Shown piece by piece: positions 36,344 to 43,965 of a stretch of DNA of 64,000 nt; the stretch's first letter is position 1, and each line of letters starts with the position of its first letter. Location: assembly GCA_005217565.1 (NCBI GenBank), contig SJCO01000010.1, positions 186,001 through 250,000 on the forward strand, given 5' to 3'. The notes beneath the pieces were generated by a model. That model searched no databases. It saw only the letters and a program-made list of their open reading frames with translations, and was not told the origin of the DNA. The translations under genes were made by a program, and so were the position numbers. This DNA comes from Puteibacter caeruleilacunae. GTDB taxonomy: Bacteria > Bacteroidota > Bacteroidia > Bacteroidales > Prolixibacteraceae.

Positions 36344-38485
36344 TTATAACTCTTCGACCGTTCCTTTAATCTGGAAAGAAAAAGTACTACCAACATCTGG
36401 TGTACTCTCTACATGGATTGATCCACCATGACGATCAATCATATCTTTACATAGCACAAGACCTAATCCGGTTCCGGTTTCATTATCCGTTCCAGGTAAA
36501 GAAAAGTTGGTATCTAACGAAAATAATCTTTCCAACATATCTTCCTTTAAACCAATTCCTGTGTCACTTACTGATACGCAAACATTTTGTCCACACTGCT
36601 CAGCTTTAATATTCACTTTACCACCCTTATTGGTAAACTTAACCGCGTTGCCAAGTAAATTCCTTATTACCGTATTAATCATATTGAAATCGGCAATAAC
36701 TTTGGTACCCTCATGAATAACCGAAGTAACCTCAATATCTTTTGATACTGCATTCATCTTAAAGAGATCAATATTCTCCTGAACGATATCATTCAGTTCT
36801 ATTTTTTCAGGATTAAACATGATCTGTTCTCGCTGCGTGTTGGCCCAATGAAGTATATTCTCTAATAGATTATAAAGTTGCCCGGATGCTAAGATAATGG
36901 CATCATTAAACTCAGCAATATTCTCTGTCTTCACCTCTTTTTCTTTCAATTCTTCCTGAATAAGATCAGAGAATCCCATGATGGCATTAAATGGAGATTT
37001 CAAGTCATGAGCAATAATTGAGAAGAACCTGTTCTTGGCAGCATTTATCCGCTCCAATTCATTGTTAATCTCCATGATTCGTTCATTGTTCCGCTTATGT
37101 TTTTGCCACAATATGGTAATAATGATCAGAGCAATTATCGCTATTATTGTTAACAGTAGATGAAAACGACTAATGTAGGCTTCTTCCCTCAACTTTAACT
37201 CAGCATTCTCTTTCTCTACCCTCAGCAATTCATTCTCTTTTTCCTTTTCGCCCAATTCATAGCTTGATCTCATTTCCTCGATTTTCAACTGCTTCTCAAT
37301 ATTCATTAGGCTATCCTGAAGAACAGTATACTGCTGCTGATAGTTATAGGCTTCCTTGAAGTTTTCCTGAGCTTCATGAATTTCAGCAAGCATTCCTAAC
37401 ATGTCTGTTTTATAATTAACCAGATCTCCTTTATCTGCAATATCTAATGCTCTTTCTGCTTTTATTAAGGCTCTATTATAATCTTTTCTTTTCAGGTAAT
37501 ACGATACTAAAAATGACAAATTATTGATCATTTTCTTTGATTCACCTCCCTCAAAAACTCTCTTCTCTGCCGCTTCTGCATACACTTTGGCAGAATCCAT
37601 TATTCCTAAATAATTATAGGCTCGTCCTACATTTACATGAGCTGTTAGTGCCAGCTTATTATTGCCTAATTGTTGGTATGATGCATAAGCTTTTTTACTG
37701 GCCTCTAATGCCTCTTGATATTCATCACGCTGGAAATAAATAATTGACAAGTTGTTTTGGACGCTTGCCAGGATTCCAACATTAGAACTCTCATTTGCTA
37801 ATCTTTCACTCTTCTCAAAATAGGAGATTGCCTTATCAAATTCCTGCTGATTTAGACAAATATTCCCCATATTGAACACAGCATATAGTACCACCTTTTT
37901 ATCTCCAATTGAATCGGCCATTCGGTAGGAGTTTGTATAGTACTCAAGTGCTTTATCTAAAAAGCCTTTATTCCAGTATATCGAACCAATATTTGTTAAC
38001 GATCTTAATCGGAAGGTTTCATCGTCTAATTCCTCAGATAACTCTAATGTTTTACTGAGAAAATACAACGAACTATCTAACTCTGTTTTATACAGATGTA
38101 TCACACCTCTATAAAAATGATAGAACATATTTTTGTGCTGAGAAGGAGTGTGCTGGTAGATAGAATCGGCGTAGTTTAAATTCTTATTGTGGGTGTCGGT
38201 TTCTCCCTTAAGATAATGGGAGAGAGCCAAAATCATTCGACCTTTCAATTCTTCCGCAACGTTATCATACTTGAGAGCATTAGCAACCGCCTTGTTGGCA
38301 TAACTAATAGCACTATCCTTATTCTGATAATAATATTCTACTGCAATCTTGTTCAATAATGTTGAGCGATCAGCATCGGCTACAGCTACCAAATCATTCT
38401 GCAATTGCTTTATTGAATCATTCCCATATACAACTTGAATACCTGTAATCAGTATAACAAGCCATAGTGCCCTCTTTAAATTCAT
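36344..38485 (-). CDS. TPR-containing membrane sensor histidine kinase
   Basis: Sensor kinase of 713 aa: signal sequence (about 1-20), a long periplasmic array of tetratricopeptide repeats (about 55-400, for example LTNIGSIYWNKGFLDKALEYY), a coiled coil, one membrane helix (about 442-460), a HisKA domain with the phospho-acceptor in FSIIAHDLKSPFNAIMGFSD (about 485-550) and a HATPase domain (about 595-710) with N box IRNLLGNAVKF and G boxes DTGIGL and GTGLGL. There is no receiver domain and no adjacent cognate regulator; the LytTR regulator downstream already has its own kinase, so the partner is probably encoded elsewhere. Confidence 0.93.
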   Translation of the reverse strand: MNLKRALWLVILITGIQVVYGNDSIKQLQNDLVAVADADRSTLLNKIAVEYYYQNKDSAISYANKAVANALKYDNVAEELKGRMILALSHYLKGETDTHNKNLNYADSIYQHTPSQHKNMFYHFYRGVIHLYKTELDSSLYFLSKTLELSEELDDETFRLRSLTNIGSIYWNKGFLDKALEYYTNSYRMADSIGDKKVVLYAVFNMGNICLNQQEFDKAISYFEKSERLANESSNVGILASVQNNLSIIYFQRDEYQEALEASKKAYASYQQLGNNKLALTAHVNVGRAYNYLGIMDSAKVYAEAAEKRVFEGGESKKMINNLSFLVSYYLKRKDYNRALIKAERALDIADKGDLVNYKTDMLGMLAEIHEAQENFKEAYNYQQQYTVLQDSLMNIEKQLKIEEMRSSYELGEKEKENELLRVEKENAELKLREEAYISRFHLLLTIIAIIALIIITILWQKHKRNNERIMEINNELERINAAKNRFFSIIAHDLKSPFNAIMGFSDLIQEELKEKEVKTENIAEFNDAIILASGQLYNLLENILHWANTQREQIMFNPEKIELNDIVQENIDLFKMNAVSKDIEVTSVIHEGTKVIADFNMINTVIRNLLGNAVKFTNKGGKVNIKAEQCGQNVCVSVSDTGIGLKEDMLERLFSLDTNFSLPGTDNETGTGLGLVLCKDMIDRHGGSIHVESTPDVGSTFSFQIKGTVEEL

Positions 38486-38692
38486 AATTTGTCCTATTCT
38501 GTCCAGAAATTACATTTGAACAGTCTCAACCCAATAAAACTGTTTTGCGAAATCACCGAACAATTTCTCTTTTTCACATTAATTTATGCCCGCATAAATC
38601 AACTTATATCACATATGGGGAATAGTACGCCTATGCTAAAATAGTCAATCTCACCTTAATTGATTACTAAAAATAATACAGTTATGAATTTC

Positions 38693-39061
38693 TTAAAGAA
38701 TCTCATCCACTGTTTGTTGAATAAAACTGCGCTCATAGTAATCATCATCAATAATCTCGCTGTTCCAAACAATGATATCTAAATCAATACATCTGGGCCC
38801 ATACTTTTCTACAGTTCTATCTCTACCTAATTTATCTTCCAACATCTTCAAATAACGTTCGAACATATCCTTTTCAAGCATCGTTTTTACCTTAACAGCT
38901 CCATTGAGAAACTCAGGTTGATCAACAATTCCAATTGGTTCAGTTCGAATGAATGAGGATACCTTTACTACTACTTGCTCCTCCTTGAGAATGCCTAGCA
39001 TCTTGTAGATATTTTCCTCTGGTTTGATATTTGATCCTATCGCTACGATACATATGTTCAT
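38693..39061 (-). CDS. folK: HPPK-like 6-hydroxymethyl-dihydropterin pyrophosphokinase (short)
   Basis: Pterin pyrophosphokinase family, catalysing ATP-dependent pyrophosphorylation of 6-hydroxymethyl-7,8-dihydropterin on the folate route. Recognised by IVAIGSNIKPEENI at the N-terminus, EPIGIVDQPEFLNGAVKV in the pterin-binding region and the catalytic segment LGRDRTVEKYGPRCIDLDI. At 122 aa it is shorter than typical HPPK (about 160): the usual tail with LPHPR..R.FVL.PL is missing and the protein ends soon after YERSFI. It follows folX and folM. Whether it still has full activity or a specialised role is open. Confidence 0.85.
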   Translation of the reverse strand: MNICIVAIGSNIKPEENIYKMLGILKEEQVVVKVSSFIRTEPIGIVDQPEFLNGAVKVKTMLEKDMFERYLKMLEDKLGRDRTVEKYGPRCIDLDIIVWNSEIIDDDYYERSFIQQTVDEIL

Positions 39062-39079
39062 GATAATTCTCCTTATCTT

Positions 39080-39439
39080 TTACCTATTCGTTCTATGTTG
39101 CTCTAATTCAACCGATACAGACTCTGCAAACCGCAGAGCATGAGGTTTATCGACCTCTACCTTAGCCCATTTTACCCGAGTATCTTCCATCACTATCTCC
39201 AGAATCTTATTGGTCAATGTTTCCAGCAGATTATACTTACTCTCCTGAACATGACCAATTACCTTTTTACAGATGGAGCGATAATTAACAATACCATCCT
39301 CCGAATCATTAACAATGGCCTCCTCCACATCTGTTTCTAATTGAATATTGATAACTACATCTTGTTTGTTCTTTCTTTCCTCGGGATTAAATCCGATGTA
39401 AGTTCTCAAAAGTAAATTCTTGATTCTTATAATAGCCAT
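39080..39439 (-). CDS. folX: FolX-like dihydroneopterin triphosphate 2'-epimerase
   Basis: Member of the dihydroneopterin aldolase/epimerase family, 119 aa. It resembles E. coli FolX rather than FolB: IIRIKNLLLRTYIGFNPEE, QDVVINI, VNYRSICKKVIGHV, LLETLTNKIL and above all DKPHALRFAESVSVEL follow the FolX sequence nearly position by position. FolX epimerises dihydroneopterin triphosphate to dihydromonapterin triphosphate. The downstream reductase for this route, FolM, is the neighbouring gene, which supports the FolX call. Aldolase activity cannot be excluded, since both activities occur in the family. Confidence 0.85.
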   Translation of the reverse strand: MAIIRIKNLLLRTYIGFNPEERKNKQDVVINIQLETDVEEAIVNDSEDGIVNYRSICKKVIGHVQESKYNLLETLTNKILEIVMEDTRVKWAKVEVDKPHALRFAESVSVELEQHRTNR

Positions 39440-39481
39440 GATAATAGGTATTAGATAGATTCGTTACTTACTGATATTTAT

Positions 39482-40201
39482 TCACACTAAATTCTCACCA
39501 CCATCACAAAATAAAAGTTGTCCGGTTAAGAATTCATTGTTTATGACATAGTCTATACTTTTCAATATAGGATCAACACCTGTTGGTTTCTCCATAGGAG
39601 TATTCAGTGCAAGCTTCTCTAAATACTGCTTGTCTTTATCGGCAGGTGGTAAAGTAGCTCCAGGAGCAATCCCATTTATTCTAAAAGCTGGTGCATATTC
39701 TACGGCTGCCATTTTAGTAAATTCCCAGAGTAGTTTTTTCGACAAGGAGTATGCAGCATAGTCTGACTGATTTCCGGTCACTCTCGTATCAAGAAGATTT
39801 ATAATCAATCCTCCTTCCTGTAAACGCGAGTAAACCTGAGTCAGAAGCATAGGCGCTTTAAAATTCACTTGCATCTGTGCATCAAAAAAATCAATAGTTG
39901 TCTCCTTCAATGACTTCTTATTAAATATTGATGCATTATTGACAATTAAATCCAGTGTTCCAAACTCCTTAATTACCGTTGGAACGATTTCCTCTACTGC
40001 ATTAAGATCATTTAAATCTGCACTTATTAACTCAAACTTTCCATCTGGATTTTTACTGGATAAATCATTCTTCAAGCGCGCTGCAGATAAGACCGAAGAA
40101 TGATAATGGATCGCAATATTCCATCCCTGTTCTGCCAAATGCCGGGCAATTGCATTGCCTATACGCTTAGCACTTCCTGTAATTAAAGCAGTCGGTTTCA
40201 T
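39482..40201 (-). CDS. folM: FolM/PTR1-like short-chain pteridine reductase
   Basis: NADPH-dependent SDR of about 240 aa. The pattern TALITGSAKRIGNAIA carries the arginine (KRIG) typical of pteridine reductases and FolM in place of the normal SDR glycine motif, and VNNASIF and YSLSKKLLWEFT provide the NNAS and YxxxK elements. It is expected to reduce dihydromonapterin (or dihydrobiopterin-like) pterins to the tetrahydro form. ATG 40199-40201 gives MKPTALITG, the family N-terminus; the frame opens at 40282, but that stretch overlaps a palindromic repeat and is rejected. Order folM-folX-folK on one strand with gaps of 42 and 18 nt suggests one operon. Confidence 0.85.
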   Translation of the reverse strand: MKPTALITGSAKRIGNAIARHLAEQGWNIAIHYHSSVLSAARLKNDLSSKNPDGKFELISADLNDLNAVEEIVPTVIKEFGTLDLIVNNASIFNKKSLKETTIDFFDAQMQVNFKAPMLLTQVYSRLQEGGLIINLLDTRVTGNQSDYAAYSLSKKLLWEFTKMAAVEYAPAFRINGIAPGATLPPADKDKQYLEKLALNTPMEKPTGVDPILKSIDYVINNEFLTGQLLFCDGGENLV

Positions 40202-40247
40202 TAGTTCTAAATTTTTTGACTTTTGAACGTTCAAAAGATTTGAATAC

Positions 40248-40323
40248 ATCCAGGAACTCTCATAAACTTTCATTATCCACATTCACGTACTCTCGGATAA
40301 TGAAAATTCATGCTCGTTTCATT
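40248..40323. repeat. 76-bp palindromic repeat, copy 1
   Basis: Read on the minus strand it begins AATGAAACGAGCATGAATTT, continues CATTATCCG, and returns through GGATAATGAAAG and TTTATGAGAGTTCC. It aligns over its whole 76 bp with the two copies at 41683 and 41787. Each copy is an imperfect inverted repeat with arms of about 31 nt, able to form a long stem-loop. It sits between the divergent folM and aldo/keto reductase genes. Confidence 0.75.
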
Positions 40324-40371
40324 AGTTATTCTTTTAGCGTCCTCTTAAAAATATGGATTTTTTTTTGAAGA

Positions 40372-40411
40372 CCAATATTTTCCTCTTATGAAACATATCC
40401 ACAAATATTGG
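40372..40411. other. 9-bp inverted repeat upstream of the aldo/keto reductase
   Basis: CCAATATTT (40372-40380) and AAATATTGG (40403-40411), perfect arms around a 22-nt spacer, 52 nt before the start codon. It could be an operator or a chance palindrome in AT-rich DNA. Confidence 0.3.
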
Positions 40412-40462
40412 CTTTACCACTGAAATTAAGTATTTTAAGACACTCATCAATTCTTCACACTC

Positions 40463-41641
40463 ATGAAAAAAAATGAAACGCTTACCAGAAGAGGTTTTCT
40501 AACAACATCAGCTGCTGTAACAACAGGAGCAATGCTTACTGCATGTGGCGCATCTAAAACCTTAACAAACGAAACTAAGGAAGAGAAAATTATATACCGT
40601 ACCCTTGGAAGAACCAATCTAAAACTACCAATTGTTAGCATGGGTGTTATGCGTGCAGATAATCCGAACCTGGTTACTGCTGCATTAAAGTTAGGAATGA
40701 CACACTTCGACACTGCACATGTTTATCAAGGTGGTAAAAATGAGGAAATGGTAGGGAATATATTTCAAAATATCCCCAGAGACTCATTTACAATGGCCAC
40801 AAAGATCCATCCGGGACGTGAGCAACTATCTACTGCCAAATTTCTTGAGAAGCTCGATATAAGCTTAAAAAGACTAAAAATGGACTATGTAGATATCCTC
40901 TATCTTCATTCTGCAAAAAACAGAGAATTCACCTTAAATGAAGAATATCTCAATGCCTTAACAAAAGCTCAGGAACAAGGAAAAACAAGATATATTGGTG
41001 TCTCTACTCATAGTCATGAACCTGAGGTACTGCAGGCAGCTATTGATGCTAAAATCTATGATGTTGCGCTTGTTGCTTATAACTTTAAACAAGATCATCG
41101 CAAAGAGATGGATGAGATGATTGCAAAAGCAGCCAATGCAGGTATTGGGATTGTAGGTATGAAGACCATGGCCGGAGGATTTCTGGATAAAGCCAAAACA
41201 AAACCTGTCAACTGTAAAGCTGCATTAAAGTGGGCGTTAAATAATCCTAACATCCATACAACAATTCCTGGATTTACAACATTCGACCAATTAATGGAAA
41301 ACTTCTCTGTTATGGCGGATTTAAAGCTAACAGCTGATGAAGAAAAAGATTTAGCCCTTGCTTTTAATGAATCAGGACTCTTTTGCAATGGTTGTAAGCA
41401 ATGTGTTGCACAATGCAAGAAACATCTACCTATACCGGATTTAATGAGAGCCTACATGTATAATTATGGCTATAACTATCCAGCTAAAGCTAAAGATACG
41501 GTGGCTGCATGTAATATCAGTAATAATCCTTGTGAAGATTGTAGTGAATGTATCGTGCATTGTGTAAAACAATTTAATGTTGCAGAAAAAATAGCTGACA
41601 TTTCACGTATACAGCATGTTCCAAATGAGTTCCTTGCTTAG
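40463..41641 (+). CDS. Tat-exported [4Fe-4S] aldo/keto reductase, putative lipoprotein
   Basis: 392-aa oxidoreductase with a Tat motif (TRRGFLTTSA) and, unusually, a lipobox directly after the hydrophobic stretch (MLTAC), so it may be a Tat-translocated lipoprotein. The AKR barrel spans about 45-300 (RTLGRTNLKLPIVSMG, HFDTAHVYQGG, LEKLDISLKRLKMDYVDI; catalytic Tyr in HVYQGG). The C-terminus has two ferredoxin-like cysteine clusters, CNGCKQCVAQC and CEDCSECIVHC. The substrate and electron donor are unknown; a cytoplasmic NAD(P)H pool would not be reachable after export. A DUF6599 gene follows on the same strand. Confidence 0.9.
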   Translation: MKKNETLTRRGFLTTSAAVTTGAMLTACGASKTLTNETKEEKIIYRTLGRTNLKLPIVSMGVMRADNPNLVTAALKLGMTHFDTAHVYQGGKNEEMVGNIFQNIPRDSFTMATKIHPGREQLSTAKFLEKLDISLKRLKMDYVDILYLHSAKNREFTLNEEYLNALTKAQEQGKTRYIGVSTHSHEPEVLQAAIDAKIYDVALVAYNFKQDHRKEMDEMIAKAANAGIGIVGMKTMAGGFLDKAKTKPVNCKAALKWALNNPNIHTTIPGFTTFDQLMENFSVMADLKLTADEEKDLALAFNESGLFCNGCKQCVAQCKKHLPIPDLMRAYMYNYGYNYPAKAKDTVAACNISNNPCEDCSECIVHCVKQFNVAEKIADISRIQHVPNEFLA

Positions 41642-41682
41642 AGTCAATCTTAAAATCTAATGATCAAAAAAATCTTCTAATA

Positions 41683-41758
41683 AGATGAAACGAACATAAA
41701 TTTTCATTATCCGAAAATACACACACGCGGATGATTAAAATTTATGCGAGTTCCATCT
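41683..41758. repeat. 76-bp palindromic repeat, copy 2
   Basis: The left arm starts AGATGAAACGAACATAAATT and the right arm ends TTATGCGAGTTCCATCT; the arms pair over about 31 nt with few mismatches. Together with copy 3 it forms a direct tandem duplication with a 104-bp period. Confidence 0.8.
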
Positions 41759-41786
41759 GATGCAAATGGAAATAATAAAATTAATC

Positions 41787-41862
41787 AGATGAAACGAACA
41801 TGAATTTTAGCATTCTAAAATACACACACGAGAATGATTAAAATTCATCGAGAGTTCCATCT
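41787..41862. repeat. 76-bp palindromic repeat, copy 3
   Basis: The left arm starts AGATGAAACGAACATGAATT and the right arm ends TTCATCGAGAGTTCCATCT. It is the same length as copies 1 and 2. Differences between the arms tend to be compensated (ATTCTAAAA facing GAGAATGAT), which hints that the stem is kept. It ends 31 nt before the DUF6599 start. Confidence 0.8.
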
Positions 41863-41893
41863 TATGCAATTGGGAATAATAAATTATAATAAG

Positions 41894-42730
41894 ATGAAAA
41901 TTATCCTATTAACTTTGACTGCACTGTTCCTTTCAACTACTTTGATTGCACAAACGTGGAATGCTCCATCTGTAGAAGGATGGGAAAGAGGTGATACTAA
42001 ATCATTCGATAGCGAAAACCTTTATGAACATATCAATGGAGCTGCAGGCTTTTATATCGACTATGGATTTCAAAATCTTTGGGTAACCTACTACAAACAT
42101 GATACCCAGGAAATGACTGTTGAGATCTATAAACACCAGTCTCCTGCTTTTAGCTTTGGTATTTTCCGACAGGAACGCCCTGATCAGCCTAAATGGATAC
42201 CTCTCGGGACTCAAGCCTATGAAGACCTAAATCTTATCAATTTTCACAAGGGACCATTTTATGTGAAAATTTATGGACATGGAATGAAAACTCAAAGTAC
42301 TGTTAAGATGTTTGCTGAGCGTGTTTGCAAAGCACTTGAGGTAAAATCAGAAATGCCTGATCTTGTTAAAATATTTCCCGTAGAATGGAAAATAAAAGAC
42401 AGTGAACAGTATATTCCTAAAGACTTTTTAGGATATAGTTTCTTCAAAAATACCTTTGTAACTGACTACAATAATAACGAGAAGGATTTTAAGGTATTTA
42501 TTGTCACCACTGATACTTCTGAAGATGCAAAGCAGGTACTACGTACTTATTTGAAAACAATAGGTAAAGAAGAAAACGACATTGATGAAAAAGCCTATAC
42601 AATAGACGATCCTTTTAATGGTTCTCTTGTCATATATCCTTCTAAAAATTACCTTTTGGGAACGCTTAATTGTACGAATAACAAACTAAGGAAAGATATC
42701 TTTAAGTCGCTAAGAAAGCGTATTAAATAG
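41894..42730 (+). CDS. DUF6599-family exported protein
   Basis: Exported protein of about 278 aa and unknown function. I chose ATG 41894 because it gives a good signal peptide (MKIILLTLTALFLSTTLIAQ); the frame opens at 41834, but those residues would be encoded by the palindromic repeat. LYEHINGAAGFYIDYGFQNL near residue 45 resembles the signature of the DUF6599 family. The C-terminal half has FLGYSFFKNTFVTDY and DDPFNGSLVIYPS. It follows the Tat-exported reductase on the same strand, so both may work at the cell envelope; this link is inference. Confidence 0.75.
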   Translation: MKIILLTLTALFLSTTLIAQTWNAPSVEGWERGDTKSFDSENLYEHINGAAGFYIDYGFQNLWVTYYKHDTQEMTVEIYKHQSPAFSFGIFRQERPDQPKWIPLGTQAYEDLNLINFHKGPFYVKIYGHGMKTQSTVKMFAERVCKALEVKSEMPDLVKIFPVEWKIKDSEQYIPKDFLGYSFFKNTFVTDYNNNEKDFKVFIVTTDTSEDAKQVLRTYLKTIGKEENDIDEKAYTIDDPFNGSLVIYPSKNYLLGTLNCTNNKLRKDIFKSLRKRIK

Positions 42731-42756
42731 TCCAATAACAAAATAGATTGTAACAA

Positions 42757-42784
42757 AAAAGGTGTCCCAATTGAGACACCTTTT
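42757..42784. terminator. Bidirectional terminator between DUF6599 gene and pheS
   Basis: AAAAGGTGTC, 8-nt loop, GACACCTTTT: a perfect 10-bp stem with A- and T-runs on both sides, between convergent stop codons. Confidence 0.85.
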
Positions 42785-42804
42785 CTTATATATCTTTATT
42801 TTTT

Positions 42805-43824
42805 CTAATATGCTGAGTTAAACTGATTCAGGAATCGCGTATCATTCTCGAAGAATAAACGCAAATCTTTGATACCATACTTCAACATGGTAATACGCTC
42901 AATTCCCATACCAAATGCAAAACCAGTAAATTTCTTACTATCAATATTACAGCTTTCCAAAACATTTGGATCAACCATACCACATCCAAGGATTTCTAAC
43001 CATCCAGTGTATTTACATACATTACAACCTTTTCCACCGCAAATAGAACAGCTAACATCCATCTCTGCTGAAGGCTCAGTAAATGGGAAATATGAAGGGC
43101 GTAGACGAATTTTGGTTTTTTCTCCAAACAATTCCTTAGCAAAATACATCAATGTTTGCTTCAAGTCAGCAAACGATACATTCTCATCAACGTATAGTCC
43201 TTCAATCTGATGGAAAATACAGTGTGCACGAGCTGAAATTGCTTCGTTTCTAAATACACGTCCTGGGAAAATAGAACGAATAGGAGGTTGCATTTTCTCC
43301 ATCACACGCACCTGTACACTTGAAGTATGGGTACGAAGCAAAACATCTGGATCTTTCTCGATAAAGAACGTATCCTGCATATCTCTTGCCGGGTGCTCTT
43401 CTGGAAAGTTCAATGCAGAAAATACATGCCAGTCATCCTCAATCTCTGGTCCTTCAGCAATGGTAAATCCTAAACGAGTAAAAATACCATTGATTTCATT
43501 ACGTACAATTGATAATGGATGACGAGAACCTAATTTCATCGCCTCTCCAGGAAGTGTTAAGTCAATTCCCTGACCAGCACTTTCATTGCTCTCAAAACCA
43601 GCCTTCAACTCATTAATTTTATCTGTAGCAAATACTTTTAACTCGTTGATAGCCTGACCAACTGCTTTCTTCTGCTCGACAGGTACTGTTTTAAACTCTG
43701 AGAATAGTTGAGGGATCAATCCTTTCTTACTCAAATATTTAATTCTCAATTCTTCTGCCTGGTCACTATTTTCAGCTGTTAGTGCCGCAATTTCTTCTTT
43801 AAGTGCTGTTATCTTATCTAACAT
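42805..43824 (-). CDS. pheS: Phenylalanine-tRNA ligase alpha subunit
   Basis: Alpha subunit of cytoplasmic phenylalanyl-tRNA synthetase, 339 aa, the normal length. An N-terminal coiled coil (about 1-85) that contacts tRNA precedes the class II core: motif 1 region GSRHPLSIVRNEINGIF, motif 2 with LLRTHTSSVQVRVME and RNEAISARAH, the FPFTEPSAEMDVSC segment and motif 3 GFAFGMGIERITMLKYGI. The gene stands alone; pheT is not adjacent. Convergent with the DUF6599 gene across a terminator. Confidence 0.98.
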   Translation of the reverse strand: MLDKITALKEEIAALTAENSDQAEELRIKYLSKKGLIPQLFSEFKTVPVEQKKAVGQAINELKVFATDKINELKAGFESNESAGQGIDLTLPGEAMKLGSRHPLSIVRNEINGIFTRLGFTIAEGPEIEDDWHVFSALNFPEEHPARDMQDTFFIEKDPDVLLRTHTSSVQVRVMEKMQPPIRSIFPGRVFRNEAISARAHCIFHQIEGLYVDENVSFADLKQTLMYFAKELFGEKTKIRLRPSYFPFTEPSAEMDVSCSICGGKGCNVCKYTGWLEILGCGMVDPNVLESCNIDSKKFTGFAFGMGIERITMLKYGIKDLRLFFENDTRFLNQFNSAY

Positions 43825-43965
43825 CTTCTGTTATTTTCTAAAAATCAAACGAATCGCAAATTTAATAATTGCATTTTAATCTCACCTCAAAGTACTTGTT
43901 TTTTCACCGGATTAATTAATATTTTTAATTTGTATCTGATAAAAACAAAGATGAAATACAATTAT

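Noticed and set aside
40202-40282. N-terminal extension of FolM
   Set aside because: The extra codons derive largely from the 76-bp palindromic repeat, and MKPTALITG at 40201 is the normal start of the family.
41683-41862. CRISPR-like reading of the tandem 104-bp repeats
   Set aside because: Only two direct copies, far longer than CRISPR repeats, without regular unique spacers or cas genes; each unit is a palindrome instead.
41834-41893. N-terminal extension of the DUF6599 protein
   Set aside because: It lies within palindromic repeat copy 3 and would place the signal peptide internally.
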